64,000 nucleotides of DNA from Cobetia amphilecti (GCF_020217465.1 NZ_CP084115.1:3782001-3846000), one strand, 5' to 3'. Positions 30,108 to 41,480 are shown, counted from the stretch's first letter. Notes: generated by a model not told the origin, from the letters alone. A program made the numbers and translations.

Positions 30108-30218
30108 ATATAACCCCAAGGGGTCTGTCAAGGATTACGAATCTGTCGGACCTCTCCGACATATCGTTTTGATAGACATGCGCTTGGCGCACACATCTAT
30201 CGTCAGCATGATTCACAT

Positions 30219-30230
30219 TGTTAAAGAGCG
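30219..30230 (-). promoter_or_regulatory. boxA antitermination site in the 16S-23S spacer
   Basis: The minus strand reads CGCTCTTTAACA, a near-perfect boxA, between tRNA-Ala and 23S. It recruits NusB/NusE to keep polymerase going through the 23S gene. Confidence 0.85.
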
Positions 30231-30340
30231 GCTGTTCAGAGAACAGTGAGAAGTCACACAACCTTCACGAGGAAGGCGATATGCTTGTCACTGTGGACTG
30301 TGCAGCGTTATCAGGTAGTAGAAGCTGAACCGGACTTTCA

Positions 30341-30416
30341 TGGTGGAGCCAAGCGGGATCGAACCGCTGACCTCCTGCGTGCAAGGCAGGCGCTCTCCCA
30401 GCTGAGCTATGGCCCC
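30341..30416 (-). tRNA. tRNA-Ala (TGC)
   Basis: The 76-base minus-strand sequence starts GGGGCCATAGCTCAGCTGGG, has anticodon TGC (30383-30381) and ends with an encoded CCA. It sits in the 16S-23S spacer. Confidence 0.97.
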
Positions 30417-30455
30417 AAAGTCGGCAAAACCGTGTCGACAAAAGCACGAAGCTTT

Positions 30456-30532
<77 letters not shown>

Positions 30533-30608
30533 GACACTACTACTCGATAAACTAACTTGATCAGGTAATTCGTTGTGAGCACTTGCCGCGAGCGATAGAC
30601 AGTGTCGA

Positions 30609-32149
<1,541 letters not shown>

Positions 32150-32279
32150 AAAGCTTGATAGTCTGTTAAGCAGACCAAACTTGGTTCAGAGTCAAACTTC
32201 TCGTGAGAGGCTTGCTCCGATATTTGGTGACCTTGTCACCACTCATCGGCAAGCGCTCACACGAATTACCTGATCAAAT

Positions 32280-32291
32280 TTTTAAAGAGCG
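32280..32291 (-). promoter_or_regulatory. boxA antitermination site in the rRNA leader
   Basis: The minus strand reads CGCTCTTTAAAA, a boxA variant, about 20 bases downstream of the P2 -10 element and 130 bases upstream of 16S. Confidence 0.75.
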
Positions 32292-32313
32292 TCGCTGCTA
32301 AGCGAGGAGGCAT

Positions 32314-32341
32314 ATTCTACCCGGAACGCTTGAGAAGTCAA
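32314..32341 (-). promoter_or_regulatory. rRNA promoter P2
   Basis: On the minus strand TTGACT (32341-32336) and TAGAAT (32319-32314) are separated by 16 bases. It lies about 165 bases upstream of 16S. Confidence 0.85.
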
Positions 32342-32432
32342 GCACTTGATGATGAGTCGGTCGACTGCCTCTAAGCATCATCAAGCGGTGAGGAGCGTTG
32401 CTCGACCACCTGTTCCGTAAGGAGTGCGGCGT

Positions 32433-32460
32433 ATTCTAGCGAATCGCCCGGGATTGTCAA
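32433..32460 (-). promoter_or_regulatory. rRNA promoter P1
   Basis: On the minus strand a perfect TTGACA (32460-32455) and TAGAAT (32438-32433) are separated by 16 bases, followed by a GC-rich discriminator. The 16-base spacer and tandem arrangement with P2 are hallmarks of rRNA promoters under stringent control. A T-rich tract lies further upstream. Confidence 0.9.
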
Positions 32461-32628
32461 TCGATGATGTCGAAGCGGACTTCAAAACATCAAGAAAAAC
32501 AATCACCTGCAAACCTCTTTCACCGCTGGTAACGCCATGCGTCCCCGGCAGCGGATGCGTACTTTACGCAGGAATCGGCTTGATGGCAAGAGCTTTTTGG
32601 CCAGATATCGCTGTCAATTCAAACAAGC
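32461..32628. other. Gap between rRNA P1 and the RecJ-like gene
   Basis: No gene is seen in these 168 bases. A/T runs around 32480-32505 could act as an upstream activating region for P1. I see no clear terminator for the RecJ-like gene, which runs toward the rRNA operon on the same strand. Confidence 0.4.
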
Positions 32629-34479
32629 TCATGCAGGCACTGCGTGCTCCAGCATCAACTGCAGTGACTCCCTCCCCCGCCAGCGGTTGCGCGACAACTT
32701 GTAAGCACACTTCAGAGAGGCCCCAACGCCGAATGCCGGCGATTCCCCCGGCGACAGCGCACGGAACCAGATCGCCTTGAGGCGCGTACGCCCGAGCGAA
32801 AGTTCCAATGACAGGTGCGTGCCATCGGCACCTACCGGCCTGAGGCTCTCGACCAGAAAGCTGCCCTCGAAGAGAGGCGCCTCGAACTCACGCCCGAAGG
32901 GCGCCAGACACTCGAGCTCATCCAGCGTTTCCAGACTCAACTGCCCTTCCACCAGCTCACCATCGCTGAGAATCAAGGGGTTGAGCGCCCTCTCCCCCAA
33001 CTGCTCCGCGGCTGCCTGTTGCAAGGCACGAGTGAAGGTATCCTTTTCCGCCAGCGGCAAGCCCACGCCGGCGGCGCCGCGATGCCCACCGAAACGCGGC
33101 AGACACTGCGGCGCGAGATCATGGGCACGCTGCAGCGCATCCCGCAGGTGCAATCCTTCGATGGAGCGTCCGGAGCCCGTCAACATGCCGGGCACCGCGG
33201 CTGGTGTCAGCACGACGGTCGGTCGCCCGAACTGCTGCACCAGGCGCGAAGCGACAATGCCCTGCACCCCGGGATGACCATCCTCCAGGTGGACCACGAT
33301 CACCTGATGCCCTTCCCGCAAGGAGGTGAGCGCCAGGGCACGCGCCGACTCCACCATCTCGGCCTCGATCGCCTTGCGTGACTGGTTGTCCTGATCGAGC
33401 ACTTCCAGTGCACGCTGCGCTGCGCCATCTTCCCGCGCCAACATGAAATGCAGCGCGGCGTACGGGTCATCCAGACGCGAGCGGGCATTGATACGCGGCC
33501 CCATCTGGAAGGCCAGCGTCTCGGCATTGAAGGGCACGCTATCCGCCCCGAGCCGCTCTGCCATCGCGCGCCAGCAGGGTTCCTGCATGCGGTTGATCAA
33601 CGTGAGGCCGAGATTGACCACCGCGCGATTGATCGCACTGCCCCCCAGCGACACACAGTCCGCCACCGTCCCCAGCGCCACATACGACAGCCACGGCGAC
33701 AGCTTGGGGGCATCGCTCGGCAACCTGCCCTGTTCGATCAAGACGTTACGGGTCAATGACATCGTCAGCCAGGCGACCATGCAGCCGGCAATGGTCGCGT
33801 CGGGATAGGCGCAGTCATCTCGTGTCGGATTGACGGTCGCGTAGGCGGAAGCCGGCGGCCCTTCCTGAGGCAACGCATGGTGATCCGTCACCACCACCTC
33901 TATCCCCGCCTCCTTGAGCAACGCCAGACGCGCCTCATCACTGGAGCCGCAGTCCGCGGTCACGATCAGAGACGGACGCGGTGACAGCGTCATGATGCGC
34001 TCGACCAGCGGCAGACTGATGCCATAGCCATCATGGATGCGATGGCCGATCAGACTGTGCACGCGGTCGTTGGGCACATCGAACAGCTCGGTCAGCGTGC
34101 GCAGCATCACCACATGCGAGGTGATGCCGTCCACGTCATAGTCGGTGAGGATGCCGATATGCTCCCCCTCGGCGACGGCGCGCGCGATGCGCTCTGCCGC
34201 GCGCCGGCCATCGGCCAGCCGTTCGGGATGCTCGATATGCCGGAGTGCCGGCGTGACCAACGCCTCCAGGGGCGCCTTGCAGCTCTCCAGCGTCAGACGC
34301 CCTGCCAGCACACGTGCCTGCAATTCGCTGAGCCCGGTCGCGATGCCCTGCTGATAGAGACGCTCGTCACGCACGCGCGGCTGAATGACCCGCGCAATGC
34401 TGGCCGCAAGCGTGCGCTCGTCCGGACGACTCATGGAATCTTGCGAGAATGGGGGCGACACGGGGGAAGTGACAGACAT
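32629..34479 (-). CDS. recJ: RecJ-like single-stranded DNA exonuclease (DHH/DHHA1 family)
   Basis: This 616-residue predicted 5'-3' exonuclease acts in recombination and mismatch repair. The DHH phosphoesterase motifs are present: ILTDYDVDGITSHVV (motif I), IVTADCGSSDEA (motif II), VVVTDHHALP (the DHH) and NPTRDD. The DHHA1 motif is FGGHRGAAGVGL. Motifs I and II depart from standard RecJ (usually DFDADGAT and VDNGISS), so this may be a RecJ relative and not the main enzyme. AGGAG precedes the ATG at 34479; an upstream frame is unsupported. It lies 114 bases after thrC on the same strand. Confidence 0.85.
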   Translation of the reverse strand: MSVTSPVSPPFSQDSMSRPDERTLAASIARVIQPRVRDERLYQQGIATGLSELQARVLAGRLTLESCKAPLEALVTPALRHIEHPERLADGRRAAERIARAVAEGEHIGILTDYDVDGITSHVVMLRTLTELFDVPNDRVHSLIGHRIHDGYGISLPLVERIMTLSPRPSLIVTADCGSSDEARLALLKEAGIEVVVTDHHALPQEGPPASAYATVNPTRDDCAYPDATIAGCMVAWLTMSLTRNVLIEQGRLPSDAPKLSPWLSYVALGTVADCVSLGGSAINRAVVNLGLTLINRMQEPCWRAMAERLGADSVPFNAETLAFQMGPRINARSRLDDPYAALHFMLAREDGAAQRALEVLDQDNQSRKAIEAEMVESARALALTSLREGHQVIVVHLEDGHPGVQGIVASRLVQQFGRPTVVLTPAAVPGMLTGSGRSIEGLHLRDALQRAHDLAPQCLPRFGGHRGAAGVGLPLAEKDTFTRALQQAAAEQLGERALNPLILSDGELVEGQLSLETLDELECLAPFGREFEAPLFEGSFLVESLRPVGADGTHLSLELSLGRTRLKAIWFRALSPGESPAFGVGASLKCAYKLSRNRWRGRESLQLMLEHAVPA

Positions 34480-34593
34480 GGAGAGCTCCTGACAAACGAC
34501 ATGGCCGTCATCTCGGCAGCGGACTGCAGACATGACGGCCATGAAAAGATGACTGCCGATCACCCCGAGCGGGCCAACCGGCAGTTGCTGCAA

Positions 34594-35985
34594 TCACCCG
34601 CGGCGATTCTCGCGCACGAAGTCCTGCACTGCCGCCAACTCCGCCGGCAGTACGCTGTAACGCTCCTCGCGCTCCAGCAGGTCATGCAGATGCGGCGGCA
34701 GATCGACGCCAGCAAAGCCGGCACGCGCCACGGCTTCGGCAAACTTGGCCGGATGCGCCGTCGCCAGCGTGATCATCGGCGTCGCGCTATCGGTACGGCA
34801 GACCTCAGCCGCACGATAGCCGGTTGCCGTATGCGGATCGAGAATCTCGCCGGTGCGATGGTGCGCCTCACGGATGACCTCGAGGATCGTCTCGTCATCG
34901 ACACTGTGACTGGAGAACAGCTCACGCAGCTTCGCCAGCGGGGCATCCGCCAGTGCTGCCGGTTCCCGCGAGAAGTGCTCGAGCAGCTCACGGATCGCCT
35001 GACCATCGCGGCCATAGGCTTCGAACAGCAGACGTTCGAAGTTGGAGGACACCACGATATCCATCGACGGTGCCAGCGTCGCCTTCAGCTCCTGACGCGA
35101 GAAGTCATTGGAGGAGATGGTGCGATGCAGGATGTCGTTGGCGTTGGTGGCGATCACCAGCTGGCGCACCGGCAGCCCCATGCGCGAGGCCAGATAGCCG
35201 GCAAAGATGTTGCCGAAGTTGGCCGACGGCACCGTGAAACTGACCTGACGCGCCGGAGCGCCCAGCGCCACACCGGCGGCCACGTAGTAGACGGTCTGGG
35301 CCATGATGCGCGCCCAGTTGATCGAGTTGACCGCGACCAGACGCGTGCCGTTCAGGAAGTCCTGATCGGCGAAGCTGGCCTTCACCATCGCCTGGGCATC
35401 ATCGAAGTTGCCTTCGATGGCGATGTTGAAGACGTTGGGCGCCAGCACGGAGGTCATCTGGCGGCGCTGCACTTCGGAGACACGGTTGTGCGGATGCAGA
35501 ATGAAGATATCCACATGATCGCAGGCACGGCAGCCCTCGATGGCGGCGGAGCCGGTATCACCGGAGGTCGCGCCCATGATCACCGCACGCTCGCCGCGCT
35601 TGGCAAGGAAGTGATCCAGCAGGCGACCCAGCAGCTGCAGCGCGACATCCTTGAAGGCCAGTGTCGGGCCGTGGAACAGCTCCAGCAGGTAATGGTTGCT
35701 GTCGAGCTGATTGAGCGGCACGACGGCATCGTGACTGAAGGTTGCGTAGGTCTCGCGCACGATGTCACGGAAGGTCTCGCCATCGATGGCGCCATCGACG
35801 AAGGGCTTCATGACACGGAAGGCGATTTCCGCGTAGGACTCACCGGCCATCGCCGTCAGCTCATCGGCGCTGAACTGCGGCAGGGTTTCCGGCACGTACA
35901 GACCGCCATCACTGGCAAGCCCCGTGAGAACCACATCTTCAAAACCGAGCGCCGGCGCCTGGCCGCGCGTGGAGATATAACGCAT
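34594..35985 (-). CDS. thrC: Threonine synthase
   Basis: This pyridoxal-phosphate enzyme makes threonine from phosphohomoserine. The 463 residues start MRYISTRGQAPALGFEDVVL, typical of the ThrC group with an N-terminal domain. The cofactor lysine lies in FHGPTLAFKDVALQLLG, and the glycine-rich phosphate loop region is VIMGATSGDTGSAAIEG. It follows hom by 115 bases on the same strand, so the two form the threonine branch unit. GGAAG lies ahead of the ATG at 35985. Confidence 0.97.
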   Translation of the reverse strand: MRYISTRGQAPALGFEDVVLTGLASDGGLYVPETLPQFSADELTAMAGESYAEIAFRVMKPFVDGAIDGETFRDIVRETYATFSHDAVVPLNQLDSNHYLLELFHGPTLAFKDVALQLLGRLLDHFLAKRGERAVIMGATSGDTGSAAIEGCRACDHVDIFILHPHNRVSEVQRRQMTSVLAPNVFNIAIEGNFDDAQAMVKASFADQDFLNGTRLVAVNSINWARIMAQTVYYVAAGVALGAPARQVSFTVPSANFGNIFAGYLASRMGLPVRQLVIATNANDILHRTISSNDFSRQELKATLAPSMDIVVSSNFERLLFEAYGRDGQAIRELLEHFSREPAALADAPLAKLRELFSSHSVDDETILEVIREAHHRTGEILDPHTATGYRAAEVCRTDSATPMITLATAHPAKFAEAVARAGFAGVDLPPHLHDLLEREERYSVLPAELAAVQDFVRENRRG

Positions 35986-36100
35986 GTCGTGTCTTCCCGT
36001 GGCTCTTGCCACCGTTATGATTCTTGCTCTTCCGGCCTGCGCCGGCTGCCCAGCGGGGCGGTGCCATCACCGTCGATAGCCCCGCCCCGTTTGCCCGCGA

Positions 36101-37417
36101 TCAGGCGTTGTCGTCGAGATCCTCGACACGAATGCGCACCACGGAACCGGCGACATCCACCAGCGCTTCCAGCTGACGAATCGCTTCGTTCATGTGCAGT
36201 TCGCGCGCACGGTGCGTGAGCAGAATGATCGGCACCAGCTCCCCTTCGGTGGCTTCCTTCTGGATGATCGCCTCGATGGAGATGCCCTGCTCGGAGAGGA
36301 TCGACGCGACACGCGCCAACACGCCCGGGCGGTCCACTGCGTGCAGACGCAGATAGCAGGCCGTCTCGATCTCTTCCATCGGCAGGATCGGCAGGGTGTC
36401 GCCGTGCTGATTGATCTCGGCGAAGGCCAGATACGGCACACGGTAGCGGTGGTCGGTGGCGATATCGCGCGCCACGTCGAGCAGGTCCGCGACCACGGCA
36501 GAGGCCGTCGGCTCGGCACCGGCGCCGGCACCGTAGTAAAGGGTCGGGCCGACAGCGTCGCCCATCACCTCGATGGCATTCTTGACGCCATGCACATTGG
36601 CCAGCAGACGTCCCTTGGGAATCAGCGTCGGATGCACGCGCAGCTCGAGGCCCTTGGCCGTGGCGCGGGTGATGCCCAGATGCTTGATGATGTAGCCCAG
36701 GTTATCGGCCTGCTCGATGTCCTCGGCCGTGATGCGCGAGATGCCTTCGGTGTAGGCCTTGTCGAACTGCAGCGGCACGCCGAAGGCAATCGAGGCCAGG
36801 ATGGTCAGCTTGTGCGCGGCATCGATGCCTTCGACATCGAAGGTCGGATCGGCTTCGGCATAGCCCAGCGCCTGCGCCTCGGCCAGCACGTCCTCGAAGC
36901 TGCGACCTTCATCACGCATCGCGCTGAGGATGAAGTTGCCGGTGCCGTTGATGATGCCGGCCAGCCACTGGATGCGGTTGGCACCCAGGCCTTCACGCAG
37001 CGACTTGATGACGGGAATGCCACCGGCCACTGCGGCTTCGAAGGCCACCATCACGCCTTTCTCGGCGGCGGCACGGAAGATCTCGTTGCCGTGGACGGCG
37101 ATCAGCGCCTTGTTGGCGGTCACGACATGCTTGCCGTTGGCGATGGCTTCCATCACCAACTGATAGGCGACATCGTAGCCGCCGATCAGCTCGACCAGCA
37201 CATCGACCTCGGGATTGCGCGCGACCTCGAAGATGTCGTGCGTGCGGCTGACGCCGGTGATATCGCAGTCAGGATTGTCGCGTCGTGCGCCGACCTGTTC
37301 GACGATGATCGGGCGTCCAGCACGACGCGCAATCTCATCGGCATTGCGAATCAGCACGTTATAAGTGCCGCCGCCTACGGTCCCTAGACCACAGATTCCT
37401 ACTTTCACCGGTTTCAA
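36101..37417 (-). CDS. hom: Homoserine dehydrogenase
   Basis: This NAD(P)-dependent enzyme makes homoserine for threonine and methionine. The 438 residues contain the dinucleotide-binding fold VKVGICGLGTVGGGTYN, catalytic-domain segments (AAVAGGIPVIKSLREGL, NGTGNFILSAM), and a C-terminal ACT domain (about 350-425; VDRPGVLARVASILSEQGIS) for threonine feedback. The start is a TTG at 37417 with AGAGGA upstream at 8-base spacing; a GTG a few codons inside is a weaker choice. It is monofunctional, with no aspartokinase part. Confidence 0.96.
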   Translation of the reverse strand: MKPVKVGICGLGTVGGGTYNVLIRNADEIARRAGRPIIVEQVGARRDNPDCDITGVSRTHDIFEVARNPEVDVLVELIGGYDVAYQLVMEAIANGKHVVTANKALIAVHGNEIFRAAAEKGVMVAFEAAVAGGIPVIKSLREGLGANRIQWLAGIINGTGNFILSAMRDEGRSFEDVLAEAQALGYAEADPTFDVEGIDAAHKLTILASIAFGVPLQFDKAYTEGISRITAEDIEQADNLGYIIKHLGITRATAKGLELRVHPTLIPKGRLLANVHGVKNAIEVMGDAVGPTLYYGAGAGAEPTASAVVADLLDVARDIATDHRYRVPYLAFAEINQHGDTLPILPMEEIETACYLRLHAVDRPGVLARVASILSEQGISIEAIIQKEATEGELVPIILLTHRARELHMNEAIRQLEALVDVAGSVVRIRVEDLDDNA

Positions 37418-37589
37418 CGTCGCTTTCCTCTCTTGTTACGGTATCCAGCCTTGAGGGCCGCGCCACTGTCAGCGACGGCCTTGCCGATCTCACGTCGGTC
37501 TATTATCCAGACATCCTGCACGTACGTCTGTCGTGACCACGGTAGCAAGGCAGGACGCCCTGTCAACGCGCAGTCTTGTCGCCTGTGGT

Positions 37590-38360
37590 TCAGTCATCGA
37601 TGCCCAGCATGCTGGCAAGACGCTCCACGGGCAGGTAGCCCGGCACCATCTGGCCATCCGGCATCACGATGGCCGGGGTACCCTGCACTCCCATGCGCGT
37701 GCCCAGCTGATACTGGCTTTGCACCGGCGCATCGCAGCTGGCCGCCTGCTTGGGCACTTCGCCTTCATTCTTGATCTGGTTCATCGCCTCGGTGGGATTG
37801 TCCGCACACCACACCTGCGCCAGCTCACGCGCGCCCTGCGAGCGCATGCCACCGCGCGGGAAGGCCAGATAGCGCACTTCGATGCCACGTGCATTGAGTT
37901 CCGGCACTTCCTGGTGCAGCTTGCGGCAATACGGGCAGGTGGTATCGGTGAATACACTGATCACCGCCTTGACCTCACCCGCCGGGCGGAAGATGACCAT
38001 ATCATCTTCACTGACCTCGGCCAGCAGCTCGAGGCGCTCGCCATTGGCCTTCTGCTCGCTGAGATTGACCAGCCCCTTGTCGCCATCATTGCGGTACATC
38101 TCACCCACGATCAGATGCTTGCCGTCGATATCGGTAAAGAAGCTCTCGCCACTGGTCAGGCGCACCTCATAGAGGCCGTCGATGGGGCTTGAGGCCAGTG
38201 ATTCGACCGGCAGCGGCTGGCCATTGACGACGAGCTTGTCGCGCAGATCATCCAGCGCATCAGCCTGGGCCAATGGCGCCACAAGCGTCAGCACGGCGCC
38301 GGCGCTCAGGAGGCGGATCGCACGGGACAGGGCCTGCGGACGACGGAAAGACTTGCTCAT
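37590..38360 (-). CDS. dsbC: Periplasmic thiol:disulfide isomerase DsbC
   Basis: DsbC rearranges wrong disulfide bonds in secreted proteins. The signal peptide (AIRLLSAGAVLTLVAPLAQA) is followed by an N-terminal dimerisation domain and a thioredoxin fold with active site TTCPYCRKLH. The cis-proline segment is MGVQGTPAIVMPDG. The 256-residue length is slightly above E. coli DsbC. AAGGAG fixes the ATG at 38360. It follows xerD by 39 bases, a conserved pairing. Confidence 0.96.
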   Translation of the reverse strand: MSKSFRRPQALSRAIRLLSAGAVLTLVAPLAQADALDDLRDKLVVNGQPLPVESLASSPIDGLYEVRLTSGESFFTDIDGKHLIVGEMYRNDGDKGLVNLSEQKANGERLELLAEVSEDDMVIFRPAGEVKAVISVFTDTTCPYCRKLHQEVPELNARGIEVRYLAFPRGGMRSQGARELAQVWCADNPTEAMNQIKNEGEVPKQAASCDAPVQSQYQLGTRMGVQGTPAIVMPDGQMVPGYLPVERLASMLGIDD

Positions 38361-38399
38361 CAAACACTCCTTGGCGTCCGCGCGCAGAGGGAAGGACAC

Positions 38400-39308
38400 T
38401 CAGCCACGCGGATGATGTTCGGCATGCAGACGCTCCAGACGCGCCTGGGCCACATGGGTATAGATCTGGGTCGTGGAAAGATCACGATGTCCCAGCAACA
38501 GCTGCACGACACGCAGGTTGGCACCGTGATTGAGCAGGTGCGTGGCGAAGGCATGGCGCAGCGTATGCGGTGACAGAGGCTTGCTGATGGCCGCAGTCAC
38601 GGCGTGACGCCGGATGCGATGCCAGAAGGTCTGTCGCGTCATGGCCTTGTCGTGTCGGCCGGGAAACAGTGCCGGACGCGTCTGGTCGGCCATCATCGCA
38701 GGTCGGCCAACGGACAGCCAGCGTGACAACCAGTCACAGGCCTCCTCGCCCAGCGGCACCAGCCGCTCACGATCGCCCTTGCCGGTGACACGCACGACAC
38801 CCTGGCGCAGATTGAGCGCATCGACACTCAGGTTGACCAGCTCGCTGATGCGCAGGCCCGCTCCATAGAGCACTTCGAGCATGGTGCGATCACGCAGCCC
38901 GATGGGCGTCTCGAGATCCGGTGCCTCCAGCAGGCGCTCGACCTCCTCCTCATCCAGCGTGCCCGGCAGGCTGGGAATCACGCGCGGCAGGCGTACCTCA
39001 TGCAGCGGGTCCGCCTCGATCATGCCTTCGGCCAGCGCCCAGCGATAGAAGCGCCGCAATGCCGACAGCAGACGCGCCGTGGAGCGCAGCGCATGTGACT
39101 CACGCCGCGAGTCACAGAAGGCCTGCACCTGCTGCGGTGCCACGCTCAGCAACGGCACCGTGTCAGCGCCCGTCTCCGCCTGATCGGCCAACCAGCGCCG
39201 CCAGGCCGTGAGATCACTGCGATAGGCGCCGAGCGTATTGTCACTGGCACCCCGCTCTAGCCACAACGTATCGAGAAAGGCCTCGACCAACGCATCGTCG
39301 TCCATCAT
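38400..39308 (-). CDS. xerD: Site-specific tyrosine recombinase XerD
   Basis: XerD works with XerC at dif to resolve chromosome dimers. The 302 residues have the N-terminal SAM-like domain (LVEAFLDTLWLERGASDNTL) and the catalytic domain with R in GAGLRISELVNL, HTLRHAFATHLL (H and R), the last His in LLGHRDLSTT, and the nucleophile in TQIYTHV. Position directly ahead of dsbC and full length mark it as the housekeeping recombinase, not a mobile-element integrase. Confidence 0.96.
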   Translation of the reverse strand: MMDDDALVEAFLDTLWLERGASDNTLGAYRSDLTAWRRWLADQAETGADTVPLLSVAPQQVQAFCDSRRESHALRSTARLLSALRRFYRWALAEGMIEADPLHEVRLPRVIPSLPGTLDEEEVERLLEAPDLETPIGLRDRTMLEVLYGAGLRISELVNLSVDALNLRQGVVRVTGKGDRERLVPLGEEACDWLSRWLSVGRPAMMADQTRPALFPGRHDKAMTRQTFWHRIRRHAVTAAISKPLSPHTLRHAFATHLLNHGANLRVVQLLLGHRDLSTTQIYTHVAQARLERLHAEHHPRG

Positions 39309-39465
39309 TCCCGCTTCCCCGTCCTGAATGACGCGCCATCCGCGCTCGCCGTGGCCATCATGTACCGCGGCACCTGGCCTGCGTGAGCCTCGATTCTACC
39401 GTGATGCCCTGACGATGAAATGAACCCGCTGCAAGTCATAGCGGATTTCCCTGGTGCACAAACAC

Positions 39466-39500
39466 GAAGACCCCGCCATGCGATGCATGGCGGGGTCTTC
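39466..39500 (-). terminator. Terminator after rplS
   Basis: GAAGACCCCGCCATG (39466-39480) pairs perfectly with 39486-39500 around a 5-base loop. It closes the rpsP-rimM-trmD-rplS operon. Confidence 0.88.
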
Positions 39501-39575
39501 ATATGGCGGAGGAGCAAGTGGCAATTCGCTCCCCCGCAGTACTGCCGAGTTCTGCAGTCAGGGAATGCGGAGCGC

Positions 39576-39932
39576 TTAGCCCAGCTTTTCCTTGATGCGT
39601 GCAGACTTGCCGCTACGCTCACGGAGGTAGTACAGCTTGGCCTGACGGACGTCACCACGACGCTTGACGTCGATAGCGGCAACCTGCGGGCTGTAAGTCT
39701 GGAAGGTACGCTCGACGCCCACACCGTGGGAGATCTTGCGGACGGTGAAGGCGGAGTTCAGACCGCGGTTACGCTTGCCGATCACCACGCCTTCGAAGGC
39801 CTGCAGACGCTCGCGAGTACCTTCGACGACCTTGACCTGGACGACGATGGTGTCGCCCGGTGCAAAGGCCGGGATTTCCTTGGCCATCTGCTCGTTTTCG
39901 ATCGCCTGGATCAGTTTATTCTTGCTGCTCAT
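39576..39932 (-). CDS. rplS: 50S ribosomal protein L19
   Basis: This 118-residue L19 lies at the 30S-50S interface. It starts [15 protein letters not shown] and continues with [39 protein letters not shown] and the ending [19 protein letters not shown], all typical. GGAGC precedes the ATG at 39932. A 196-base gap with stable hairpins separates it from trmD. Confidence 0.98.
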   Translation of the reverse strand: MSSKNKLIQAIENEQMAKEIPAFAPGDTIVVQVKVVEGTRERLQAFEGVVIGKRNRGLNSAFTVRKISHGVGVERTFQTYSPQVAAIDVKRRGDVRQAKLYYLRERSGKSARIKEKLG

Positions 39933-40079
39933 CGCTAGCTCCAAATTCGTTAGCATCAACCCTGGGATTGATGTTCGTCATGACCCCGGCACCGCAAACG
40001 GCCTTGAACACGGGGATCGACCTTGTGTGTGACGCGCCACGGAACTCCCGCAAGATGACTCCGGGCCGTGCCGCACCTC

Positions 40080-40125
40080 CGCCACGGTGGCGGCCTTCTC
40101 CTGACTGCGAACCTTCGGTTCGCAG
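40080..40125 (-). promoter_or_regulatory. Hairpins between trmD and rplS
   Basis: CTGCGAACC (40105-40113) pairs perfectly with 40117-40125 around a 3-base loop, starting 3 bases after the trmD stop, and CCGCC/GGCGG around 40080-40094 forms a second stem further into the gap. There is no T tract. They may adjust the amount of L19 relative to the low-abundance TrmD encoded in the same message. Confidence 0.45.
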
Positions 40126-40128
40126 CGG

Positions 40129-40881
40129 TCAGGCCTTGCCTTTCCGGGCGTGCTGCGCGATGAACTCGTCGAGCAGCTTGCGCTCCTCACGAGTCAACGT
40201 GCGACTCTCCAGCAAATCCGGACGCCTGAGCCAGGTACGTCCCAGAGACTGCTGCAACCGCCAGCGCTTGATCAGGGCATGATTGCCACTGAGCAGAACA
40301 TCCGGCACCCGCTTGCCGTCGATGACTTCAGGGCGGGTATAGTGCGGACAATCGAGCAGGCCATCGGTGAAGGAATCCTCCTCCGCGCTGGCTTCATGCC
40401 CGAGTACGCCCGGCACCAGGCGTGCCACCGTATCGATCAGGACCATGGCCGGCAGTTCCCCGCCAGACAGGACGTAATCGCCGATCGACCACTCCTCGTC
40501 GATCTCCTCTTCCACCACGCGCTCATCAATGCCTTCATAGCGTCCGGCCACCACGATCAGACGCTCTTGCGTCGCCAGTTCGCGGGCACCGGCCTGATCC
40601 AGCTTGCGGCCTTGCGGGGAGAGATAGATCACACGAGCGTTGTCACCGCCAGCGGCGCGGGCGTCACGAATGGCGCCACGCAGGGTCTCGACCTTCATCA
40701 ACATGCCGGGACCACCGCCGTAGGGACGATCATCGACCGTACGGTGCCTGTCGGTGGCGTAGTCGCGAGGATTCCAGAAATCGACCTCGAGCAGGCCCTT
40801 GTCGACCGCTCGGCCGGTCACGCCACTGGCGGTAATCGCCGTGAACATTTCCGGAAACAGGCTCACTACACCAATCCACAC
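40129..40881 (-). CDS. trmD: tRNA (guanine37-N1)-methyltransferase TrmD
   Basis: TrmD methylates G37 next to the anticodon and so prevents +1 frameshifting. The 250 residues include the SPOUT-fold knot motifs [10 protein letters not shown]-like (here [16 protein letters not shown]), [20 protein letters not shown] and [18 protein letters not shown]. The start is a GTG at 40881 ([13 protein letters not shown]), 25 bases after rimM. The ribosome binding site is weak. Confidence 0.97.
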   Translation of the reverse strand: MWIGVVSLFPEMFTAITASGVTGRAVDKGLLEVDFWNPRDYATDRHRTVDDRPYGGGPGMLMKVETLRGAIRDARAAGGDNARVIYLSPQGRKLDQAGARELATQERLIVVAGRYEGIDERVVEEEIDEEWSIGDYVLSGGELPAMVLIDTVARLVPGVLGHEASAEEDSFTDGLLDCPHYTRPEVIDGKRVPDVLLSGNHALIKRWRLQQSLGRTWLRRPDLLESRTLTREERKLLDEFIAQHARKGKA

Positions 40882-40906
40882 AGGCGTCAGCTCTCTGTGC
40901 TTAACA

Positions 40907-41473
40907 TCAGAATTCGGGATCCCAGTCGACGCTCATGCGCCCAGTGGTGAGATCCACATCGCGAACCACCTGATCGGGAAGGTACGGCACGAGCCGTTCC
41001 TTCTCATCGATGCTGTCGTCGTTCGGCTTTATCACCAGAACGTCGTTGGCACCGGTTTCCATCAGGGTGCTCACTTTCCCGAGGCGCTGGCCATCCAGCG
41101 TTACCACCTCGAGACCTTCCAGTTGATGCCAGTAGTACTCACCGACTTCCAGCTGCGGCAGGTGCTGCTTGGGCAGGAGAATCTCCGCCCCGGCCAGCTC
41201 CTGTGCTGCTTCGCGACTGTCGATACCTTCGAGCTGTGCCACCAGGCCCTTGCCATGGCGACGTGCCTGAGCGAGGCGGGCGGGAATCTGCTTCCCGTCC
41301 AGCTTCAGCATCCAGCCAGCGTAATCGAAGATGCCATCAATCGGGCTGGTGTAGGAATACACCTTGAGCCAGCCTTTGACGCCATAGGGGCTGGTAAGCT
41401 TCCCCATTACCACGACATCATCGTCATGCGATGATGCTGCGGTCGGCTGCGGGTTGTTCGGTTGAGTAGGCAT
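40907..41473 (-). CDS. rimM: Ribosome maturation factor RimM
   Basis: RimM helps mature the 16S 3' domain and binds protein S19. The 188 residues start with a short Gln/Pro/Asp-rich tail, then [19 protein letters not shown] (the RimM hallmark), and a PRC-barrel C-terminal half ([20 protein letters not shown]). It lies 7 bases after rpsP and 25 before trmD. Confidence 0.97.
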   Translation of the reverse strand: MPTQPNNPQPTAASSHDDDVVVMGKLTSPYGVKGWLKVYSYTSPIDGIFDYAGWMLKLDGKQIPARLAQARRHGKGLVAQLEGIDSREAAQELAGAEILLPKQHLPQLEVGEYYWHQLEGLEVVTLDGQRLGKVSTLMETGANDVLVIKPNDDSIDEKERLVPYLPDQVVRDVDLTTGRMSVDWDPEF

Positions 41474-41480
41474 TCTGGAA

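Noticed and set aside
38400-39308. Tyrosine recombinase as a sign of an integrated element
   Set aside because: It is XerD in its housekeeping position ahead of dsbC, with no attachment-site repeats or element genes around it.
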